64,000 bases of DNA from an uncultured Bacteroidales bacterium (GTDB lineage Bacteria; Bacteroidota; Bacteroidia; Bacteroidales; F082), in NCBI GenBank assembly GCA_905234275.1, contig CAJOHD010000002.1, forward strand, positions 62,001-126,000, given 5' to 3'. A program made the translations under genes and the position numbers. Under the pieces are notes generated by a model. The model saw only the letters and a list, made by a program, of their open reading frames with translations, ran no database searches and was not told the origin of the DNA. Shown in pieces: positions 35,467 to 46,030 of the stretch; position 1 is the first letter of the stretch; each line of letters begins with the position of its first letter.

Positions 35467-37734
35467 TTACTTCATGATAAGGACTTTGGTGGCGTATGTC
35501 TCTTTGCCTGTCTCGTCGCTCACGAAAATGAGGTAAATGCCAGGCTGCACTTTGCTTCCGTTGATGTCGGTGCAGTCCCAGACGGCCTGTCCGCCTTCAG
35601 CCTGCAGATGCGTCACGAAAGCACCGCTGGTGGTTGTTATCTTCACCAAAGCATCGGTCACCAAGCCTTTTATGCCGACAATGCCGCTGTGTTCAGGTCT
35701 GACAGGGTTTGGATAGACTATCACATCAGAGTTTGTTTCGTTGCCTTTGGTGGCTGTTCCTTTGAAGGAGGTGATGCCTTGGTCGGTGGCAAAATACACG
35801 TTGCCGTCGTCATCTATGGCTATGTCGTTCACTTTGTTGGACATCAGAGGACTGTTTTCCATTGTGAAATGGTGATATGTGGTCTGACCGTCATTGGAAG
35901 TGTGAATCACGCCGTTGTTGGTGCCAAACCAGAGGTTGTTTGCGCCGTCCACTGCAATGGCAAGCACCGATTGTCCCGAAAGCAGATAATCAGCCTGACC
36001 CGAGCCGTCGTTGCGTGGTATCAGGATGCGCGAGCATGCGTAGTTGCTGTTGTTAAAGATCTTTCTCGAGTCATAGAAAAGACCAACGCCGTCAGTGGTT
36101 CCAACCCAAACAGTGCCTTTGTTGTCGGTCACGAAGCAGTTGGCGTCGCCAGGAAGTGCTCCAGTGTTAGCGCCCTTGTTGACGGTTTTAATGGTGCCAG
36201 CGTTAAACAAAGTGATCTCGCCGCCACGTACGTATATCCATTTTATGTCGTTGTCGTCAACCATGATGCGCCCGATGTCACTGTTTCCAATGCTATATGC
36301 CTGCCATGTGCCGTCTCTTCTCCATACCGAAAGCATCTTTTCGGAACCGGTATTGGCGAGCCACATGTTGTTGTTGCTGTCAAAATCGAAGCCTGTCACA
36401 AAGGTATATGTTGTAAAATACTGGAAATGGTTGCCAAGACTGCTGTTGTATTGGCTATAAACGTTTTTTATAGTGTTTCCTTCAAACACGACAAGTCCTT
36501 TGGAATAAGATGCCGCATAGAAAATATTGCTGTTTACCGGATCGCCTTTTACCCAAGTAATATCGGTGATGGAGTCCCATGCAGTAATGTTTTGTCGGTT
36601 GAATGGTGTCCAACTGTCGCCATCGTATTGAGAGAAGCCGGTGTGGTTCCAAATAGGTGCCCAAGTGCTGGTGTAACCTCCCGCAGCAACCCATACGTTG
36701 TTTCCTGATGCGTTGATACTGAATGTCTTATCGGAATAAGGACCGTTGAATGGGATGTATTCGTAGGTGTTGTCAGTGTACACCTTTACCAAAGATTTTG
36801 TGTTGGAGCCGGTCCAATAGCAATTTCTTTTATTGTCAAAAAGCGTCGAAAGAGGTTCGTTCTCGTTGGAAGAGAATATCATGGTTCGGTTGGTGTCGTA
36901 AACCTTGATCTGTTTGGCTTTTTCTGTGAGGATGATTTTGTCGTCGCACACGCGCAATTCGCTGAGAATTCTCTGATATCCGTTAATGAAATAATCAAAT
37001 GAAGTTGTGTCGGCGATGGCATACAGAATGTCGGTATTGTGCTCATTATCAGATGAGTTGGCTACGACATAGCCGTCAAAAGTCTCAATTTGTGAGAAAT
37101 TGTTTGAAGTTTCAGGATTCAACGCTGTGATGCGCTTCCATTGCGAGAAATCGGCGAGGTAAGGATTGTCGGCTATTGCATAATAAACGCCGTTTGTCGT
37201 GGCTGCGTAAAAGATATTGTTGCAGATAGTTAAGTCGTTGACACCCAGATAGCTACCGTTAGGACCTATGATATATGTGTCCTTCACCTCGTTGCGTTTC
37301 AAATCGATGACGACAATGCCGAAGCCACAGCAAACGTATGCGAGATTGCCATTGAAAAACACATTGTTGATGGTCTTGTCTCCCAAGATATATTTGTTGT
37401 AAATATCCGGAATATTTGTCACATCACCTTGATTATCAATGATATCGATGTTGGTATTGGTGTAGCCTACGAACATGATTTCAGCTGAAGCGTTGTATCT
37501 GATGATGCTTATTCCGATGTCGGAAAGTCCGTTGACTTTTGATAAACGATTGATACTGTTGTCAATAGTGTTGTAATAATATACATCATAAGGTGTTGCA
37601 GCGAACACATTGTCGTTCATCAAATCAACACTGATGACCTTCAGACCTGGGGTATGTGTAGTCCATTCGCCGATTTTTTGCGCATTGACGATGAAAGATG
37701 ACAGTATAGCGAATAACAGTAGAATTCTTTTCAT
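35467..37734 (-). CDS. porZ: Type IX secretion system surface protein PorZ
   Basis: This 755-residue exported protein (signal MKRILLLFAILSSFIVNAQ) has the PorZ layout. Two beta-propeller domains come first (GEWTTHTPGLKVISV, LSKVNGLSDIGISIIRYN, and later two-component-type propeller blades such as GTVWVGTTDGVGLF and NNLWFGTNNGVIH). A C-terminal sorting-like domain follows (YPNPVRPEHSG...GIYLIFVSDETGKE). In Porphyromonas, PorZ is part of the attachment complex at the cell surface and supplies anionic LPS for anchoring of T9SS cargo. Its presence fits the three sorting-domain proteins in this window. The length is close to that of the P. gingivalis protein. Confidence 0.85.
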   Translation of the reverse strand: MKRILLLFAILSSFIVNAQKIGEWTTHTPGLKVISVDLMNDNVFAATPYDVYYYNTIDNSINRLSKVNGLSDIGISIIRYNASAEIMFVGYTNTNIDIIDNQGDVTNIPDIYNKYILGDKTINNVFFNGNLAYVCCGFGIVVIDLKRNEVKDTYIIGPNGSYLGVNDLTICNNIFYAATTNGVYYAIADNPYLADFSQWKRITALNPETSNNFSQIETFDGYVVANSSDNEHNTDILYAIADTTSFDYFINGYQRILSELRVCDDKIILTEKAKQIKVYDTNRTMIFSSNENEPLSTLFDNKRNCYWTGSNTKSLVKVYTDNTYEYIPFNGPYSDKTFSINASGNNVWVAAGGYTSTWAPIWNHTGFSQYDGDSWTPFNRQNITAWDSITDITWVKGDPVNSNIFYAASYSKGLVVFEGNTIKNVYSQYNSSLGNHFQYFTTYTFVTGFDFDSNNNMWLANTGSEKMLSVWRRDGTWQAYSIGNSDIGRIMVDDNDIKWIYVRGGEITLFNAGTIKTVNKGANTGALPGDANCFVTDNKGTVWVGTTDGVGLFYDSRKIFNNSNYACSRILIPRNDGSGQADYLLSGQSVLAIAVDGANNLWFGTNNGVIHTSNDGQTTYHHFTMENSPLMSNKVNDIAIDDDGNVYFATDQGITSFKGTATKGNETNSDVIVYPNPVRPEHSGIVGIKGLVTDALVKITTTSGAFVTHLQAEGGQAVWDCTDINGSKVQPGIYLIFVSDETGKETYATKVLIMK

Positions 37735-37787
37735 ATATATTTCTTTGATAAAAGAACGTAATCAAGTTAAAAATATTATAAAAAAAG

Positions 37788-37859
37788 TACCCCGGCTGGG
37801 AATCGAACCCAAATCTCAGGTTTAGGAAACCTCCGTTCTATCCGTTGAACTACCAGGGC
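37788..37859 (-). tRNA. tRNA-Arg (anticodon CCT)
   Basis: The reverse complement folds as a cloverleaf of 72 bases. The acceptor is GCCCTGG/CCGGGGT (first pair G-U), the D-arm GTTC/GAAC, the anticodon loop TTCCTAA (anticodon CCT, codon AGG) and the T-arm TTGGGTTCGATTCCCAG. The outermost pair of the anticodon stem is a G-G mismatch. CCA is not encoded. No strong terminator is seen before porZ. Confidence 0.88.
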
Positions 37860-37894
37860 ATTTCTGCCTGCAAAATTACGAATTTTTTAAATTA

Positions 37895-37928
37895 TTTGCA
37901 CATTATATTTCCTAATTGTTTAATTTTG
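37895..37928 (+). promoter_or_regulatory. Promoter of panCD
   Basis: A -33 box TTTG (37895-37898) is followed by a 22-base spacer and the -7 box TAATTTTG (37921-37928). Transcription should begin around 37933-37935, which excludes the ATG at 37930 as start of panC and supports 37957. Confidence 0.65.
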
Positions 37929-37956
37929 CATGATTTTTCAAACTGAATTTAAAGTT

Positions 37957-38802
37957 ATGATTCAAGTTTTTAATTATATCGCTGATCTTCAATCGTATTT
38001 GAAGGCAAAACGTGACTCGGGCCTTTCAGTGGGTCTGGTGCCAACAATGGGTGCATTGCATGAAGGACATCTCTCGTTGATGCGTCGTGCGAAAAAGGAA
38101 AATGATATTGCGGTGGCAAGCGTTTTTGTGAACCCGGTTCAATTTAACAATCCTGTGGATTTGGAGAAATATCCACGCACTCCTGAGAGAGACGTGGCGT
38201 TGCTCGAAAGTGCAGGCTGCGACGCGGTGTTCATGCCGTCGGTGGAGGAGATGTATCCTACAAAAGTTGAAGATCACTACGATTTCGGCGCCATCGAGCA
38301 TGTGATGGAAGGTGCTTGCCGTCCAGGTCACTTCAACGGTGTGGCTATCGTGGTGCGCAAGCTGTTTGAAATTGTGGAGCCTAACAGAGCTTATTTCGGT
38401 GAGAAGGACTTCCAGCAGCTGGCTATCATCAAAAAATTGGTGAAAGATTACAATATAAATCTCGAAGTGGTGCCTTGCGACATCGTTCGCGAGAAAGACG
38501 GACTCGCCATGAGTTCAAGAAATATGCGCCTTAACGCTGACGAACGTGCTATCGCACCTATGATTTGCAAGGTTTTAAAAGAGATTATTGCGGATTATGA
38601 GACGATGAGTCCGGCCGAGATGAAGGCTCTGGCACTGAAAAAATACTCTGAGATAAAACAATTTGACGTTGAATACGTTGAGATAGCAGACGAGACGACA
38701 TTGCAGACCGTCACCGACTGGAAAGACAGCGAACATGCCAGGATTTTCGTGGCATTGCAGCTCGGACCTGTCCGTTTGATTGATAACATGAGAATTTATT
38801 AA
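37957..38802 (+). CDS. panC: Pantothenate synthetase
   Basis: Starting at [12 protein letters not shown] the protein has 281 residues, the family length. It shows [18 protein letters not shown] (HIGH-type motif), [35 protein letters not shown], and the KMSKS-like MSSRNMRL. It joins pantoate and beta-alanine with ATP. PanD, which makes beta-alanine, is encoded two bases downstream, so the pair supplies both steps. Confidence 0.95.
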   Translation: MIQVFNYIADLQSYLKAKRDSGLSVGLVPTMGALHEGHLSLMRRAKKENDIAVASVFVNPVQFNNPVDLEKYPRTPERDVALLESAGCDAVFMPSVEEMYPTKVEDHYDFGAIEHVMEGACRPGHFNGVAIVVRKLFEIVEPNRAYFGEKDFQQLAIIKKLVKDYNINLEVVPCDIVREKDGLAMSSRNMRLNADERAIAPMICKVLKEIIADYETMSPAEMKALALKKYSEIKQFDVEYVEIADETTLQTVTDWKDSEHARIFVALQLGPVRLIDNMRIY

Positions 38803-38803
38803 G

Positions 38804-39148
38804 ATGAACATAGAGATTCTTAAATCGAAGATACATCGCGCCACTGTGACGCAGGCCGACCTTGACTATATCGGAAGTATCACCATCGACGAAGACTTGA
38901 TGGATGCTGTCAACCTCATTGAAAATGAGAAGGTTGACATCTACGACGTCACCAACGGCAACCGCCTGCACACATACGTCATCAAGGGCAAACGTGGCAG
39001 CGGAGTCATCGGCATCAACGGAGCGGCGGCACATCTCGTGAAGAAAGGCGACCTCGTGATTATCGCCTCGTATGCTTCAATGGACATTGAAGAGGCAAAG
39101 AAATTCAAGCCGATGATTGTTTTTCCTGACAAAAACAACAAAATTTGA
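38804..39148 (+). CDS. panD: Aspartate 1-decarboxylase
   Basis: This is a 114-residue pyruvoyl enzyme. The self-cleavage site Gly-Ser is in [11 protein letters not shown] (residues 23-33). [17 protein letters not shown] and [11 protein letters not shown] are typical family segments. It makes beta-alanine from aspartate for pantothenate. The stop overlaps the TTG start of the following membrane protein gene (TTGA). Confidence 0.95.
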   Translation: MNIEILKSKIHRATVTQADLDYIGSITIDEDLMDAVNLIENEKVDIYDVTNGNRLHTYVIKGKRGSGVIGINGAAAHLVKKGDLVIIASYASMDIEEAKKFKPMIVFPDKNNKI

Positions 39149-40128
39149 ATAAAAAAACGTCCAAAACCCTGTGGTATGTAGTCTTCCTCGCATTGGGAGT
39201 GGCTTTGTTATGGTTTAGCTTCCGTAACATCGATTTGTCACAGCTTTGGACCGACATCAAATCAGCGAAGTATTCGTGGATGCTATTGAGCTTGGCATGT
39301 CTTGCCATCTCATTGTATTTCAGAGCTTTACGTTGGAATATTCAGATCGAGGCGCTCGGCTACAAAACGAGAGCCTCATCAACTTATGGTGCTGTTTTGA
39401 TAGCTTATTTGGCGAACTGCATCTTCCCGCGACTCGGCGAGGTGGTGCGTTGTAGCGTGTTGAAACGCAAGGATAACATCCCGTTTGACAAGACCTTAGG
39501 TTCAGTGATTTCAGAGAGAATCATCGATTTGATTGTGCTGTTTGGACTGGCGTTTCTGGTGATAGTCTTTCAATGGAAACTCCTCGGAAGCTTGGTGACT
39601 TCTTGGATGGTGCCACTCATTAATAAGTTGATAAACAATGTTTTACTCGGAATCATAGTGATTCTGGTTGGCGTTGTTGGTATCGTTTTTTTGATTAGAA
39701 TCATCAAAAGAAACAAGAAAATCGCTTCGCTTTGGCATGGCTTCGTCGATGGCATAAAATCTGTCGTAACGATGAAGAAGAAATGGCGTTTTGTCCTTTA
39801 TACACTGGCTGTTTGGGGCTTTTACGTTTTTATGACATGGCTGCCGTTCTACATGTTGCCTGAGACGTCGCATCTTGGTGTTGTTGAGGCGATCACGTTG
39901 CTCGGAATCGCCACTTTAGGCGTGGTGGCGCCGGTTCCGGGAGGCATCGGGACGTATCATTTCATTGCCATCACCTTGCTGAGCGGCTTTTATGGCATTT
40001 CAGAACAAGTAGCAGGCTCATTTGCCGCCATAAACCACGGCTCACAGATGATATTTTACCTCATCACCGGCGTTATTGCTTATGTGGTGATGTTCTTTTT
40101 TGACAAGAGAAAACCAATAAACCAATAA
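39145..40128 (+). CDS. Flippase-like / lysylphosphatidylglycerol synthase-type integral membrane protein (UPF0104)
   Basis: It starts with TTG, overlapping the panD stop, and has 327 residues with about eight membrane helices. Family marks are [16 protein letters not shown] near residue 90, the [16 protein letters not shown] stretch, and [17 protein letters not shown] near the C-terminus. The family includes lipid flippase domains, but the substrate is unknown. The link with panCD seems to be positional only. It converges with the next gene, with stops adjacent. Confidence 0.8.
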   Translation: MNKKTSKTLWYVVFLALGVALLWFSFRNIDLSQLWTDIKSAKYSWMLLSLACLAISLYFRALRWNIQIEALGYKTRASSTYGAVLIAYLANCIFPRLGEVVRCSVLKRKDNIPFDKTLGSVISERIIDLIVLFGLAFLVIVFQWKLLGSLVTSWMVPLINKLINNVLLGIIVILVGVVGIVFLIRIIKRNKKIASLWHGFVDGIKSVVTMKKKWRFVLYTLAVWGFYVFMTWLPFYMLPETSHLGVVEAITLLGIATLGVVAPVPGGIGTYHFIAITLLSGFYGISEQVAGSFAAINHGSQMIFYLITGVIAYVVMFFFDKRKPINQ

Positions 40129-41043
40129 CTAATTCATATAGTTATATGAGTATTTGGTAGTTGATGTGGACCTCCATTGATATTGTTGACCTTCATTCCC
40201 GGTGTATTCGTACACATAAATCTGTTGCATTGGATAATTGTCGTAATAGTTATAAGAATACTCTACGATAATACCGTCATCAGCAATAACTTTTATGCAG
40301 TTGTTTCGTGAAATAGTGCAAAGATCATCAATCATCAAGCCAAATAACTGATGGACATCATAATATGGATTGTTGTAGCTGTCATACAAGTAAGTTTCAT
40401 AATCGATGTCATTGTCCTCGTGGTAAGTTATCTTTCTCACATTATCTCCACTCCATTCTAACTCTATATATTCATCTCCTTCTTTTGTATTGCCGTGTTT
40501 CCGAGTCAACAGTTTTGACAAACCAGTTTCTTGGGGTAGGACATCTTTCATCGGCCAATAGTCAAGCGTCATCCTGTATAATTTTCCACTTGCATTGTAT
40601 ATTAATGACCAAATCGGACCTTGGATACCATTGTTTGTACAATTTATTTTAACAATTCTATTGGCTGAATATATCAAATCAACTATTGTGAATGTTTCAT
40701 CAGATTCTTCAATGAATCTTGTTATCTGATTGTTGTTATATTCAAATCTTATTGTACGACGAACGTTATTGTTTTCATTATATTTTGTGATTTGCATCAG
40801 TTTGTTATTGTCCCATGTCCAATCAGAATCCTTGTATGATTCGTGATAATTGTCTGAAACCTCCCACGTTTGTCCATAATCAGATGATAGTTCACCATAA
40901 TAAGTATAATCGTAATATATGGAACTTATTTTTTTACCTGTGACATTGCCGCCACCACCATTGCCGCTTGATCCTGAATCATGTGAACATGATGCGAATA
41001 AGGTCATGAAGATCGCAAATGTGATATATAGAAGCTTTTTCAT
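40129..41043 (-). CDS. Lipoprotein with YD-like repeats, unknown function
   Basis: The start is at MKKLLYITFAIFMTLFASCSHD (lipobox ASC, 304 residues). A Gly/Ser linker (GSSGNGGGGN) follows. The rest is a series of strand pairs rich in Tyr, Asn and Asp (TIRFEYNNNQITRFIEES, LIYSANRIVKINC, LIYNASGKLYRMTL, YLYDSYNNPYYD). Such repeats are seen in DUF4595-type and YD-repeat surface lipoproteins of Bacteroidales. I cannot assign a specific function. Confidence 0.65.
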   Translation of the reverse strand: MKKLLYITFAIFMTLFASCSHDSGSSGNGGGGNVTGKKISSIYYDYTYYGELSSDYGQTWEVSDNYHESYKDSDWTWDNNKLMQITKYNENNNVRRTIRFEYNNNQITRFIEESDETFTIVDLIYSANRIVKINCTNNGIQGPIWSLIYNASGKLYRMTLDYWPMKDVLPQETGLSKLLTRKHGNTKEGDEYIELEWSGDNVRKITYHEDNDIDYETYLYDSYNNPYYDVHQLFGLMIDDLCTISRNNCIKVIADDGIIVEYSYNYYDNYPMQQIYVYEYTGNEGQQYQWRSTSTTKYSYNYMN

Positions 41044-41112
41044 AATGAGAGATTTTAGTGAATAATGTGTTAATAATCGCCACAAAATTAGTAATTAAAT
41101 CGAATAATTGAT

Positions 41113-41120
41113 TATTTTTG
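41113..41120 (+). promoter_or_regulatory. -7 promoter element of the heptose adenylyltransferase gene
   Basis: The bases read TATTTTTG, 20 bases before the ATG at 41141. The in-frame TTG at 41108 lies before this box and is rejected as start. Confidence 0.6.
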
Positions 41121-41140
41121 CAAAAAATATTTCCGGAAGA

Positions 41141-41629
41141 ATGAATTATTTTGAAAAAATAAACAATAAAATTTTAGATAAAGAAGGTCTCGCAAAGTGG
41201 CTTGAGGATTGCCGCAAAAACGGCAAGAAAATCGTGTTTTCGAACGGCTGTTTTGACATTTTGCATCGCGGACACGTTGAATATCTCGCAAAAGCAGCCT
41301 CTTTCGGCGATGTGATGGTAATCGGACTGAACACAGACGCTTCTGTCAGGCGTTTGAAAGGTCCTTCGCGCCCGGTTAATGACGAGAACGCTCGTGCTTT
41401 TGTGCTTGCCGGCCTGGAATTCGTTAACGCCGTCGTGCTTTTTGACGAAGACACTCCTTATAATCTGATAAAAACCGTCCAGCCTGATGTTTTGGTCAAG
41501 GGCAGCGATTACAAGCCTGAAAACATTGTCGGATACGACATTGTGACCGCCAAAGGCGGTAAAGTGGTGACTGTTGACTTGGTCGAGGGGTTTTCGACCA
41601 CGAAGACCATTGAAAAGATGAAAAACTAA
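41141..41629 (+). CDS. D-glycero-beta-D-manno-heptose 1-phosphate adenylyltransferase
   Basis: Starting at [16 protein letters not shown] the protein has 162 residues. It is the stand-alone cytidylyltransferase-fold domain (RfaE2/HldE C-terminal type). It shows [18 protein letters not shown] (HxGH nucleotide-binding motif), [20 protein letters not shown] and [14 protein letters not shown]. It activates heptose phosphate to ADP-heptose for LPS inner core, which fits the family 9 heptosyltransferase at 7110. The stop overlaps the stop of the convergent methyltransferase gene by four bases. Confidence 0.92.
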   Translation: MNYFEKINNKILDKEGLAKWLEDCRKNGKKIVFSNGCFDILHRGHVEYLAKAASFGDVMVIGLNTDASVRRLKGPSRPVNDENARAFVLAGLEFVNAVVLFDEDTPYNLIKTVQPDVLVKGSDYKPENIVGYDIVTAKGGKVVTVDLVEGFSTTKTIEKMKN

Positions 41630-42819
41630 TCAATCTGCAGTACTAATCCCTTCAGATAAGCTCCCTCCGGGTGGTAAATATTTATTGGATGATCCTCGGG
41701 TTGCGAGAGCTGATACAAAATCTTAGCTTTGCGACCGGTTTCGATGGCTGCAGCCATCACGATGCTTTGGAACTGTGCCTTATCGACGGCTTGCGAGCAG
41801 CTGAAAGTGAACAGCAAGCCACCTGCCTTAATCTTCTTAATCGCCTCTTTGTTGATGAATTTGTAACCTTGCAAGCCACGGTGCAGCGACTTATGGTTTT
41901 TAGCAAACGCCGGAGGGTCGAGGATAATCATATCGTATTGATTCTCAGACATATTCTGAAGATACAACTTGGTGTCTTCAACAAGACTCGGGTTTGCTTC
42001 TTTTGAGAAACCGTTAAGCTCAATGTTGTTTTCGCAAATCATTATCGCTTTCTTTGAGCAATCGACAGAAACCACTTGTTTTGCACCGCCTTGCAGTGCT
42101 GTGACGGAGAAGCCTCCGGTGTAGCAGAAGGTGTTCAAAACAGTGCGGTCTTTGGCAAGTTTGCGCACCAAATCGCGGTTGAAACGCTGGTCAAGGAAGA
42201 ATCCTGTTTTCTGTCCTTCTTCCCAGTCGATCAGGAACTTAGAGTCGTTTTCGAGCACGAAGTCTTCGCACTTGCCGCCAAGGAGATAGCCGTCTTCAAC
42301 GCCTTCTTTTCCCATGCGCTGCATTGCCTCGGAACTCTTGTTGTAGATAGCTTCGATTTTCAACTCAGGAATGGCTTCCAGTGCCTTTGCTATCGCATTA
42401 ACATTCAAAGCCATGCCTTCGGTCTGCGCCTGAATGACGGCGGTTTTGCCATAAATGTCAACAATCAGTCCAGGGAGGTTGTCGCCTTCAGAATGTACAA
42501 GTCTAAAGCAGTTGGTGTGCGGATTGTCAATGAATCCTAGGGCTTTACGTGTCTCGAAAGCAGCGTTGAGGCGCTCTTGCCAGAACATAGCTCCGATTTT
42601 AGTGTTTTCAAAAGAAAGCAGCTTCACGGCGATGTTACCGGCTTCGCAGAAGCCTGTGCCGAGAATCTCGTCTTTGGCGTTTGTGACTGTAACAATATCA
42701 CCGGCTTGCAGTCCGGGAGCGGCCTTGGCGATAGCACCTGAGAAAATCCATGGATGGAAACGTTTTACGGCATCGTCTTTGCCTTCGCGAAGCTTGATAA
42801 CAGGATATAACGGATTCAT
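41626..42819 (-). CDS. RlmI-like class I SAM-dependent 23S rRNA methyltransferase
   Basis: Starting at the ATG of [14 protein letters not shown] it has 397 residues; a TTG two codons upstream directly follows the previous stop. An N-terminal PUA domain ([29 protein letters not shown]) is followed by a Rossmann methyltransferase with [17 protein letters not shown] (motif I region) and the catalytic-region DPPAFAKN. RlmI methylates C5 of a cytosine in 23S rRNA, and this protein has the same domain order and size. It lies directly behind the Ig-like lipoprotein gene. Confidence 0.9.
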   Translation of the reverse strand: MNPLYPVIKLREGKDDAVKRFHPWIFSGAIAKAAPGLQAGDIVTVTNAKDEILGTGFCEAGNIAVKLLSFENTKIGAMFWQERLNAAFETRKALGFIDNPHTNCFRLVHSEGDNLPGLIVDIYGKTAVIQAQTEGMALNVNAIAKALEAIPELKIEAIYNKSSEAMQRMGKEGVEDGYLLGGKCEDFVLENDSKFLIDWEEGQKTGFFLDQRFNRDLVRKLAKDRTVLNTFCYTGGFSVTALQGGAKQVVSVDCSKKAIMICENNIELNGFSKEANPSLVEDTKLYLQNMSENQYDMIILDPPAFAKNHKSLHRGLQGYKFINKEAIKKIKAGGLLFTFSCSQAVDKAQFQSIVMAAAIETGRKAKILYQLSQPEDHPINIYHPEGAYLKGLVLQID

Positions 42820-42825
42820 TTTCAA

Positions 42826-44586
42826 TTAGTTTTCAATTATCCAAGGCTCATCCAAGTCGATGTCCCAGTTGGCGCGCACTTCAAGTGTGCCTTTGTAGAA
42901 CACGATCTTTTCGGGCTGTAGCTTTCTGTTGAAGTTGCCCGGACTCCATTCGCCATTGGCATCGAGGTCGATGATGGCTTTGAGTTTGTATTTTCCTGGG
43001 TCAAGATACCAGAAAGAGATTTCCTCGGTTTGTGTAAGTATCAGTTTCTCAATGACTTTGCCTTGTTCTGTCGTCAATTCAATGATCACTTGCGGGACAT
43101 TTTCCGGCACATTGACGATGAGGTAGATGTTACCAAATGCCGACTCTTCCTGGACTTGGAATCTTAGTGTGATAGAGTCGTTGGTAACGCCTCTCAAGCC
43201 GAAAAAGACTGAGTCCGGGATGGTGACTTGATACTTTTTATCTTGTTTTAAGTTATTGAGAATCTTATATTTAAGACCATAATTGTCGAGTTTTTCAATT
43301 TGCAGACCGTTATAAATCGTGTCTTTATCTTCGATGTAATAAACCGAATCTGGCAGGTGCAATCCCACAATTGGCTCGTTAATAGTGAAGATGAGCGGCT
43401 GTTCCGGTTTGAGTTTGCTCGCCTTGAGGTTGTTTTTTATTGCCAGTTTTTTTACGGTAGTTTCCTCTTGTACGCGTCGTCTTCTGGATACCGATTGGCG
43501 TGGTTTAAGGCTGTAATGTGTTGTGTCACTGATGTTTACGCCATCGTTGATGCTAATCCAAAGGCTGTCTTTGCAAGGGGTGAAATACCATAGTAAAGTA
43601 TCTTTACGAGTGGAATACACAGGCATGATGTTGAACGTGTCGGGCAGTTCCTCCAGGGCGGTGACAGCAACATTGGAGGCTGGGTAACGAAACACGAAGC
43701 GTAGCAGACCCTCTTCGACAAGCTCTTTCTTGAAAATCTTCTGAATCGAGTCTTCCTGAACGAAAGAAAACAGCTCATAACTAGGATATTCGGGCTTATT
43801 TAAATCAATGACAAGTGAATCGACGGCAATGGAGTCGTTGACAATAGAATCATTGACGATGGCATTTTTAATCGCTTTATAATCAATGAAATACGGTTTT
43901 ACCAAATCGGAATAAAATGCTATTTCCTCGTTTGGAAGGTCGTAAATGAAGTTGGAATTGTTGTCTTTGAATGCGAAAAGCAAGTACTCTTTATCGGCAA
44001 GTCCGGAAAATTCAAACTCGCCTTTTTTGGTGGTTGTGGTGACATAGTTCGGCTTGACTTTATAAGGCATAGAGTCAAGCGTAAGTGTGTCATTATCATC
44101 GTAATACAGTCCGACAATGAAGTCTTCCATCGGTGATAGCGTTGCCGCTGATGTCACTTTTCCTCTCAATGATAGCGAGTCGATTTTTTCGCCTGTTGAG
44201 AAATTATAATTATAGCCTGTAAACACATTGCCTTCGTGCAAATCCTTGATGGCGTCACCAAAGCTGATTGAATATGTCGTGTTGGGTTTTAAAGGCTCTT
44301 CAAATCTGATAATCAATGTTTTACCACTTGTTCTATACGTCGGTTTTTTGCTCAGCGGAGGCGAAATAAGCACATTGTTCGACGGGTTGTTAAGCGTCAC
44401 AAACTCATCAAAAGTGAGGTGAATGGTCTTACCTGTGAAGTTTGTTGAGTTATTTTCCGGCGAGGCGTTTAGCACGACAGGCGCCTTATCATCCTTCGGA
44501 CCGCCACTCGGAGTCACCACATTGGCACATCCGGCGAGGAAAAATGCCGCGACAAAAAACGTTATATATCTTATAAGATTTTTCAT
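42826..44586 (-). CDS. Lipoprotein with Big_5 (SbsA-type) Ig-like domain
   Basis: The start at MKNLIRYITFFVAAFFLAGC (lipobox AGC) gives 586 residues; the longer frame has no support. After TPSGGPKDD comes a Big_5 Ig-like domain (APVVLNASPENNSTNFTGKTIHLTFDEFVTLNNPSNNVLISPPL). A carboxypeptidase-regulatory-like fold follows (LRGKVTSAATLSPMEDFIVGLYYDDND, GEFEFSGLADKEYLLFAFKDNN), and beta-rich domains fill the remainder. This is a widespread Bacteroidota envelope lipoprotein of unknown function. The -7 box TATTTTTG (minus strand, 44598-44591) lies only four bases before the ATG, which suggests a leaderless mRNA. Confidence 0.8.
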   Translation of the reverse strand: MKNLIRYITFFVAAFFLAGCANVVTPSGGPKDDKAPVVLNASPENNSTNFTGKTIHLTFDEFVTLNNPSNNVLISPPLSKKPTYRTSGKTLIIRFEEPLKPNTTYSISFGDAIKDLHEGNVFTGYNYNFSTGEKIDSLSLRGKVTSAATLSPMEDFIVGLYYDDNDTLTLDSMPYKVKPNYVTTTTKKGEFEFSGLADKEYLLFAFKDNNSNFIYDLPNEEIAFYSDLVKPYFIDYKAIKNAIVNDSIVNDSIAVDSLVIDLNKPEYPSYELFSFVQEDSIQKIFKKELVEEGLLRFVFRYPASNVAVTALEELPDTFNIMPVYSTRKDTLLWYFTPCKDSLWISINDGVNISDTTHYSLKPRQSVSRRRRVQEETTVKKLAIKNNLKASKLKPEQPLIFTINEPIVGLHLPDSVYYIEDKDTIYNGLQIEKLDNYGLKYKILNNLKQDKKYQVTIPDSVFFGLRGVTNDSITLRFQVQEESAFGNIYLIVNVPENVPQVIIELTTEQGKVIEKLILTQTEEISFWYLDPGKYKLKAIIDLDANGEWSPGNFNRKLQPEKIVFYKGTLEVRANWDIDLDEPWIIEN

Positions 44587-44612
44587 GGTGCAAAAATAAT
44601 AAAAATTCATAA

Positions 44613-44642
44613 TTGCACCTATTTGAAAAATTAGTATCTTTG
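44613..44642 (+). promoter_or_regulatory. Promoter of the beta-helix lipoprotein gene
   Basis: A TTG (44613-44615), a 19-base spacer and TATCTTTG (44635-44642) match the Bacteroidota consensus exactly. The ATG at 44669 follows 26 bases later. Confidence 0.75.
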
Positions 44643-44668
44643 TCACATTATTAAAATTGATAGTTTCT

Positions 44669-46030
44669 ATGAAAAAATTCTTATTGATTACTTTATCATT
44701 ATGTGCTTTCGTGGTCATCAGCTGTTCACGCGAAAAAAACGTGGCTGAACCAAGTGAACCAGTTGTCCAAGTGACAGAAGTCTCAGGCAATCAGTCTGGT
44801 ACATGGAGCGGAATAATCCGTCTTAAAGGTGATGTGATTGTTCCTGATGGCGCTTCTCTGACCATTTCAGCAGGCACATCTGTCGTCGCTGATGGTTATT
44901 ATGGTATAACTGTTTTAGGCAATCTTTATGCCAATGGTTCGAATAACGCTCGAATTACTTTCAAAGTTGCCGACACTACCGGCTATTCAAACTATGACGA
45001 GCATGAGCTCGGTAGTTGGAGTGGTATTTATTTCCAGAAAGCTGGCACCGTGACATTGAATTATTGTGATTTCGCTTATGGAAAGGTTCCTTATGGTGTT
45101 GATGGTGGTGTGATGCGTGCCTTTATGACTAATGACATTGAGATCGCCAATTGCCGTTTTTATCATAATACCACCCGCAGAAAAGGCGGCGCTATGTATG
45201 CGGAGAGCTCGTCGTTGTATATCCATGACTGCGAAGTATATGAAAATCAAGCTGTTGCTTGTCCACCAGATTACACCTGGGGGGTAGGTTTCCAGTTCCT
45301 GAAATGCAATATCAACATGCGCGACATGCTTTTCCATGACAACAACAGTGAGACAGCTTATGGCGGAGGCATGAATATCGACAGCTGCGACATGGAATTG
45401 AAAAATGCCGTTTTCTATAATAATCATGTGGTTAATGCTGGCGGTTTCGGCATCCAGCGCTGCAAAGGCTATACCGTGAAAGTCGCCAATGTGTTGGCAT
45501 ACAACAATTCCGTAATCCATTATGGCGGCGGTCTCGCTATCGCCACATCTGACCCGGAACTCAACAACATGACAATTGTTCATAACAGTTGCGGTGGCGG
45601 CGGTGGTGGTGGAATGCAGACTGCTTTTGACGCTGCACCAACGCTAAACAACTGTATTTTCTGGGGAAATTATGGGGAATATACTTTTAATACAGGCGAC
45701 ACTTTATATCTCTTTGGTTCACAAATATACCTTTGGGGCTCTGATTGCAAGCCTGTGTTTAACAACGGACTGGTTCAATTTGGTTTTGATTCGATTTTTG
45801 GTCATGAATATATGTCAGAAGATCAGTATAACTTGATGTTAGACTCCAATCCGCTGTTCGTCGATCCGGAGATTCATAATTACAAATTAGGAGCTAATAG
45901 TCCATGTATAAATACAGGAACAGCCGATGTTTCAGGCTTGTTCATCCCTTCGACGGATTTATCTGGCGCTTCTCGTATTGTCAATGGCAGAATCGACATG
46001 GGATGTTATGAATGGCAGGGTAATAAGTGA
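44669..46030 (+). CDS. Right-handed beta-helix lipoprotein
   Basis: Starting at MKKFLLITLSLCAFVVISCSRE (lipobox ISC) the protein has 453 residues. The mature part opens with GTWSGIIRLKGDVIVPDGASLTISAGTSV and continues with parallel beta-helix rungs (NCRFYHNTTRRKGGAMY, DCEVYENQAV, NAVFYNNHVVNAGG, NVLAYNNSVIHYGGG). A seven-Gly run lies near residue 310. It ends with the segment seen in choice-of-anchor Q type proteins (NPLFVDPEIHNYKLGANSPCINTGTADVSG; GRIDMGCYEW). Such proteins often bind or cleave polysaccharides, but no catalytic site can be named. The YfhO gene follows 22 bases later. Confidence 0.8.
   Translation: MKKFLLITLSLCAFVVISCSREKNVAEPSEPVVQVTEVSGNQSGTWSGIIRLKGDVIVPDGASLTISAGTSVVADGYYGITVLGNLYANGSNNARITFKVADTTGYSNYDEHELGSWSGIYFQKAGTVTLNYCDFAYGKVPYGVDGGVMRAFMTNDIEIANCRFYHNTTRRKGGAMYAESSSLYIHDCEVYENQAVACPPDYTWGVGFQFLKCNINMRDMLFHDNNSETAYGGGMNIDSCDMELKNAVFYNNHVVNAGGFGIQRCKGYTVKVANVLAYNNSVIHYGGGLAIATSDPELNNMTIVHNSCGGGGGGGMQTAFDAAPTLNNCIFWGNYGEYTFNTGDTLYLFGSQIYLWGSDCKPVFNNGLVQFGFDSIFGHEYMSEDQYNLMLDSNPLFVDPEIHNYKLGANSPCINTGTADVSGLFIPSTDLSGASRIVNGRIDMGCYEWQGNK

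Noticed and set aside
35233..36708. Long open frame of 491 codons on the plus strand
   Set aside because: It lies entirely antisense to recO and porZ, which have clear family motifs; its translation has no recognisable domain and no start signal. It is a codon-bias shadow.
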